A stretch of DNA of 64,000 nucleotides, from positions 1 through 64,000 of the forward strand of contig DASXEH010000096.1 in assembly GCA_036490215.1 (NCBI GenBank), given 5' to 3'. The notes beneath the pieces were generated by a model that was not told the DNA's origin, searched no databases, and was given only the letters and a program-made list of their open reading frames with translations. Of this stretch, positions 60,881 to 64,000 are shown piece by piece. The position numbers and the translations under genes are program-made. The first letter of the stretch is position 1; each line of letters starts with the position of its first letter. This stretch comes from JASHSH01 sp036490215 (GTDB lineage: Bacteria; Pseudomonadota; Alphaproteobacteria; Rhodospirillales; Magnetospirillaceae).

Positions 60881-61132
60881 ATGAGCAGTGATAGAAATCA
60901 CTATCTGGACATCACCGGCGAAGTTTGTCCCCTGACTTTCGTGAAGACGAAGTTGATTATAGAAAAAATGAAACCAGGCGAGACTCTTGAAGTGCGTCTA
61001 CTGGGCCAAGAACCGCTGCGTAACGTCCCGCGGTCTGTTACAGAGCTCGGCCATGTTGTGGTTTCTCTTGTTCCAGAAAAAAATGAGAAACCCGAAGGTA
61101 TTCACCTTCTGACGATTCGCAAACAACACTGA
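60881..61132 (+). CDS. TusA family sulfur-carrier-like protein
   Basis: The product has 83 residues. YLDITGEVCPLTFVKTKLII holds the conserved Cys of TusA-like proteins, but the CPxP motif is changed to CPLT, as in a subgroup of the family. The rest (KPGETLEVRLLGQEPLRNVP) fits the small alpha/beta fold. TusA proteins carry persulfide sulfur for tRNA thiolation or cofactor synthesis; the role of this subgroup is unclear. The gene and its flanks are more AT-rich than the neighbouring chromosome. No strong ribosome site is visible. Confidence 0.85.
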   Translation: MSSDRNHYLDITGEVCPLTFVKTKLIIEKMKPGETLEVRLLGQEPLRNVPRSVTELGHVVVSLVPEKNEKPEGIHLLTIRKQH

Positions 61133-61210
61133 ATTGCAATCACAGCAAAATCACAATCAACCGGTAATTATTTTTTAGTTTAGAGCTATTTGCCGCGCCC
61201 CAACTTCCCG

Positions 61211-61768
61211 TCAGCGATTTTGTCCAGGCGTCCACAGAACATCCGCCGCCCCATCGTTATTGAGATGCCGCGCCATCACGAACATGTGATCCGAAAGCCG
61301 GTTGAGATAGGCCAGCGTCATCGGATTGAGGGATTCGCTTTCCAGGAAGCGGGCAAGCTGACGCTCCGCGCCACGCACAACGGTGCGTGCGAAATGAAGT
61401 TGGGCGCTGGCCGGCGATCCGCCGGGTAGGATGAAGCTGGTCAAAGGCGCCAATGCTTCGTTCAACGCGTCGATTTCGGATTCCAGGCGATCGATCTGCG
61501 TCTGACTGACCCGCAGGCGCGCTTTGCCGTCGGTCGTGGGCACCGCCAGGTCCGCGCCCAGATCGAAGAGATCGTTCTGGATCCGCGCCAACATCGCGTC
61601 GTCGTCGCCTTTCGTATGCAGCCTGGCCAAGCCGATCGTGGCATTGGCCTCGTCGACAAGGCCCATCAGCTCGATGCGCGGCGCATGTTTGGCGACGCGC
61701 GATCCGTCGCCCAGCGACGTCGCGCCCTTGTCGCCGCCGCGCGTGTAGATGCGATCCAGCCTGACCAT
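61211..61768 (-). CDS. PduO-type ATP:cob(I)alamin adenosyltransferase
   Basis: The product has 185 residues. IYTRGGDKGATSLGDGSRVA is the ATP-binding N-terminus of the PduO/MMAB family, and SFILPGGSPASAQLHFARTV plus LNRLSDHMFVMARHLN finish the active site. It adds the adenosyl group to cob(I)alamin to make coenzyme B12. It adds to the cobalt/cobalamin theme seen at 26 kb. It is divergent from lptG with only 79 bases between the start codons. Confidence 0.95.
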   Translation of the reverse strand: MVRLDRIYTRGGDKGATSLGDGSRVAKHAPRIELMGLVDEANATIGLARLHTKGDDDAMLARIQNDLFDLGADLAVPTTDGKARLRVSQTQIDRLESEIDALNEALAPLTSFILPGGSPASAQLHFARTVVRGAERQLARFLESESLNPMTLAYLNRLSDHMFVMARHLNNDGAADVLWTPGQNR

Positions 61769-61834
61769 ATCGACTCGTCCTTCTCGTTTCTTTCCAACTC
61801 CGTCAGATCATATCGCCAGGCGCGGCCGAACGGC

Positions 61835-61840
61835 TATAAT
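61835..61840 (+). promoter_or_regulatory. Perfect -10 box giving a near-leaderless lptG mRNA
   Basis: TATAAT at 61835-61840 is followed by the ATG at 61848, so transcription should start at or next to the start codon. The -35 region is weak (ATCGCC at 17-base spacing). Confidence 0.5.
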
Positions 61841-61847
61841 CGAACCG

Positions 61848-62954
61848 ATGTATCTCTCGCCGCTGCTCAGCCTCTATATCGGCCGCCACTTTCTCAGGGC
61901 CTTCCTCGCCGCACTCGGCTCGATGATGGGGCTGGTTCTGCTCTTCGACATCATCGAGCTGCTGCGCCGCTCGGCGTCGCATAGCGGCATGGGTTTCGAC
62001 GTCATCTTCGAACTGGCTTTGCTCAAATTGCCGCAGATGGTCGAACTGGTCCTGCCCTTCGCGGTGATGATCGGCGCGATGGTCAGCCTCTGGAGCATGA
62101 CGCGCAGCCGCGAACTGGTGGTGGCGCGATCTTCGGGCGTTTCGGTCTGGCAATTTCTTGCGCCGCTCTTGGCCGTCTCGCTGATGATCGGCGCTCTCAA
62201 TGTGACTTCGTTCAATCCGCTCTCGGCGACGCTCTATCAGCGTTTCGAGCGCCTGCAGGATCAACTCGCTCTGCACGGCACCGACAATCCGCTGATGGTG
62301 GGCGAGAACGGATTGTGGCTGCGCGAAAGCCATGGCGCCGAACAGATGGTGCTGCATGCGGGTGCGGTGCGCCAAGAAAAGCTGGTGCTGAAGATGCGCG
62401 ATGTCAGCGTGTTCTTCACCGACGCAGCGGGCCATTTCCTCTATCGCGTCGACGGAACCCTTGGCGACTTGCGCGAGGGCTCGCTCCAATTGTCCGAAGC
62501 GCGGATCACCAAGCCAGGTCAGCCCGTGCTGCATCAGGATAAGTATTCGCTGCCGACCGAGCTCACCTTGGCGCGCATTCAGGACAACTTCGCCTCACCC
62601 GAAACCATTTCATTCTGGGATCTGCCCGGCTTTATCCGCTTCTTCGAAAGCGCCGGTTTCTCGGCCAGCCGCCAGCGGCTTTACTTCCAGTCGTTGCTGG
62701 CTTCGCCACTTCTGCTCTGCGGCATGGTTCTGGTGGCGGCTGCATTTTCGCTGACACCCAATATGCGCTCCGGCGGCACGGTGTTCCGCATCGCCGCCGC
62801 CGCCGCGACCGGCTTCATCCTCTACTTCTTCACGAAGGTCGTTTACGCGCTCGGCCTGTCGGCGACCTTGCCGGTGAGCCTTGCCGCCTGGACGCCGCCG
62901 ATGGTCACGGGCCTGGCCAGTATCGGCGCGCTGTTCCATCTGGAGGACGGTTGA
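61848..62954 (+). CDS. lptG: LPS export ABC transporter permease LptG
   Basis: The product has 368 residues from the ATG at 61848. Three N-terminal helices (about 13-35, 60-85, 98-118) and three near the C-terminus (285-365) surround a periplasmic beta domain, the LptF/LptG layout. YIGRHFLRAFLAALGSMMGL and LPQMVELVLPFAVMIGAMVS are conserved, and LLFDIIELLRRS favours LptG. LptG works with LptF and LptB to lift lipopolysaccharide from the inner membrane. No lptF gene is next to it, although the two are usually adjacent. The stop overlaps the next gene. Confidence 0.88.
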   Translation: MYLSPLLSLYIGRHFLRAFLAALGSMMGLVLLFDIIELLRRSASHSGMGFDVIFELALLKLPQMVELVLPFAVMIGAMVSLWSMTRSRELVVARSSGVSVWQFLAPLLAVSLMIGALNVTSFNPLSATLYQRFERLQDQLALHGTDNPLMVGENGLWLRESHGAEQMVLHAGAVRQEKLVLKMRDVSVFFTDAAGHFLYRVDGTLGDLREGSLQLSEARITKPGQPVLHQDKYSLPTELTLARIQDNFASPETISFWDLPGFIRFFESAGFSASRQRLYFQSLLASPLLLCGMVLVAAAFSLTPNMRSGGTVFRIAAAAATGFILYFFTKVVYALGLSATLPVSLAAWTPPMVTGLASIGALFHLEDG

Positions 62955-63622
62955 GTACTGTCCCGCGCTGGGCGATCGCCGCGATAACCGTCGGGATCGT
63001 CGCGCTGGCGATTCTCGTCGCCGTTCCGGATGTCGATCTCGCGGTCTCCGGCTGGTTCCATCAGGCCGGCGAAGGCTTTCCGCTTGCCCGTCTGCCGCTC
63101 TTCCTTTTCGTGATGAAAGCGCTGCCCGATCTGGCGATCGGCGCGGCCGTGGTTGCCCTCGGGCTCGGCATCGCGGCCCATTTCCGGCATCGCGTCTGGC
63201 TGGGTGTGACGCCGCGGATCGCGGCGTTCCTGACGCTCTCGCTGATCATCGGTCCCGGACTCGTGGTCAACACGCTGTTGAAGGACAATTGGGGCCGGGC
63301 GCGTCCTCACCAGATCACCGAATTTGGCGGCTCGGCTCATTTCTCGCCGGCCGTCATGATTGCCGACCAATGTAACCGCAACTGTTCTTTTCCCTCGGGC
63401 CATGGCGCCTTGGCCTTCTGGCTGATCGCCATCGCCATGGTGGTGCCGATGAAATGGCGGGCGCCGGCGATGGTCCTGGCGCTGATCATGGCCGCGCTGG
63501 TGGGCGCAATGCGGATCGCACAGGGCGGTCATTTTCTGTCGGATGTGATCGCTTCGGCCCTAATAGTGGGTGTCGTCAATATTGCCCTCAAGATATTGAT
63601 TTTGGACCGGCCTACCCGCTGA
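62951..63622 (+). CDS. PAP2 family lipid phosphatase
   Basis: The product has 223 residues from a TTG at 62951 that overlaps the lptG stop (TTGA), with GGAGG 4 bases ahead. The three PAP2 motifs are present: KDNWGRARP, CSFPSGH, and GAMRIAQGGHFLSD. Four to six membrane helices place the active site at the periplasmic face. Coupling to lptG suggests an envelope-lipid substrate, such as lipid A (LpxE-like) or undecaprenyl pyrophosphate, but the sequence alone cannot decide. Confidence 0.9.
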   Translation: MSTVPRWAIAAITVGIVALAILVAVPDVDLAVSGWFHQAGEGFPLARLPLFLFVMKALPDLAIGAAVVALGLGIAAHFRHRVWLGVTPRIAAFLTLSLIIGPGLVVNTLLKDNWGRARPHQITEFGGSAHFSPAVMIADQCNRNCSFPSGHGALAFWLIAIAMVVPMKWRAPAMVLALIMAALVGAMRIAQGGHFLSDVIASALIVGVVNIALKILILDRPTR

Positions 63623-63734
63623 CTCTCTATTTGCCGCGTGTCGCTTGTATAGAACCGTGTGCATCACATATTCTTCCCACAACGCCGGCCGAGAGACCGG
63701 TGACACATCAAGGACCTAGTGGGAGGGGGGCCAT

Positions 63735-64000
63735 ATGGCCGATCCGGTGGTTCATTTTGAGATCATCTCGGCGGAAGCGCCCAACCTGCAGCGATTCTAT
63801 GGCAGTGTTTTTGGGTGGAAGATCGCTGTGGATAACGCCTTCGGCTATGGGATGGTCGACGCAAAGGCGCCTGGGCGGGGCATCAATGGCGGCATCGGCT
63901 CGCCGATGCCGGGCGGACGTGGCCATTTCACCATTTACGTCCAGGTCCCTAGCATCGATTCAGCGCTGTCGCGGGTCATTACCGAGGGTGGGCGCATCGC
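63735..64000 (+). CDS. VOC (glyoxalase/bleomycin resistance) family protein, 3' end outside the window
   Basis: The ATG at 63735 has GGGAGGGGGG just upstream. The visible 88 residues begin ADPVVHFEIISAEAPNLQRF and continue YGSVFGWKI with the metal-ligand His of the first strand and the usual FYxxxFGW turn. GRGHFTIYVQVPSID begins the second strand pair. VOC proteins are metal-dependent lyases, dioxygenases or resistance proteins. The rest lies outside the window. Confidence 0.85.
   Translation, partial: MADPVVHFEIISAEAPNLQRFYGSVFGWKIAVDNAFGYGMVDAKAPGRGINGGIGSPMPGGRGHFTIYVQVPSIDSALSRVITEGGRI

Overview
The window is GC-rich chromosomal DNA that reads as a free-living alphaproteobacterium, most likely near Rhodospirillales. 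This rests on gene content: CckA, MucR, a glycine-dependent 5-aminolevulinate synthase (HemA), class I lysyl-tRNA synthetase, ornithine-lipid acyltransferases, and the block fur-olsB-olsA-miaB-phoH-ybeY-corC-lnt. No rRNA, tRNA, CRISPR array or prophage was found.

Layout. 1-2.1 kb: the end of a REP-associated tyrosine transposase (RAYT), followed by copies of its short repeat in both orientations around two AT-rich, foreign-looking genes. 2.1-4.6 kb: an unknown protein and a DUF2237 protein. 4.6-8.5 kb: a sugar ABC importer (Tat-exported binding protein plus two permeases, no ATPase). 8.5-12.2 kb: a complete ribose-type importer on the minus strand. 12.4-14.2 kb: an ABC-2 exporter pair split and followed by palindromic repeats. 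14.4-18.1 kb: MATE pump, divergent GIY-YIG/DUF2239 pair with a shared operator-like palindrome, MarR regulator, TNT-domain lipoprotein. 18.1-23.9 kb: flgB-flgC-fliE-fliQ-fliR-flhB with cckA at the end. 24-27.9 kb: methyltransferase, small conserved protein, cobalamin riboswitch driving cbtB-cbtA, a divergent phosphatase-like gene without its catalytic His, and a GST. 28-35.8 kb: hemA with an FNR-type box, an exported protein, two large BatA/DUF4159-type membrane proteins, an orphan DNA methyltransferase. 35.9-39.8 kb: two molybdenum-related genes, trmB, metK, a small unknown gene, an XRE regulator. 40.2-42.8 kb: class I LysRS between two small unknown genes. 43-49.6 kb: LysR, a YdjC-type deacetylase and a queuosine cluster (queA, tgt, queF, queG) with an NMO-type flavoenzyme inside it. 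49.6-52.7 kb: SDR-AKR-CMD operon divergent from a LysR gene. 52.7-60.7 kb: the conserved lnt...fur-mucR block. 60.8-64 kb: TusA-like protein, PduO-type adenosyltransferase, LptG, PAP2 phosphatase, and the start of a VOC protein.

Functional themes are envelope building (lnt, lptG, PAP2, olsBA), motility coupled to the CckA-CtrA relay, cobalt and cobalamin handling (riboswitch, cbtBA, adenosyltransferase), tRNA modification (queuosine, miaB, trmB) and nutrient import. The least explained parts are the RAYT repeat island, the TNT lipoprotein without an obvious immunity gene, the GIY-YIG/DUF2239 pair, the phosphatase-like gene opposite the riboswitch, and an intrinsic terminator lying inside the trmB coding sequence. 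All family assignments come from reading motifs by eye; no database search was run.
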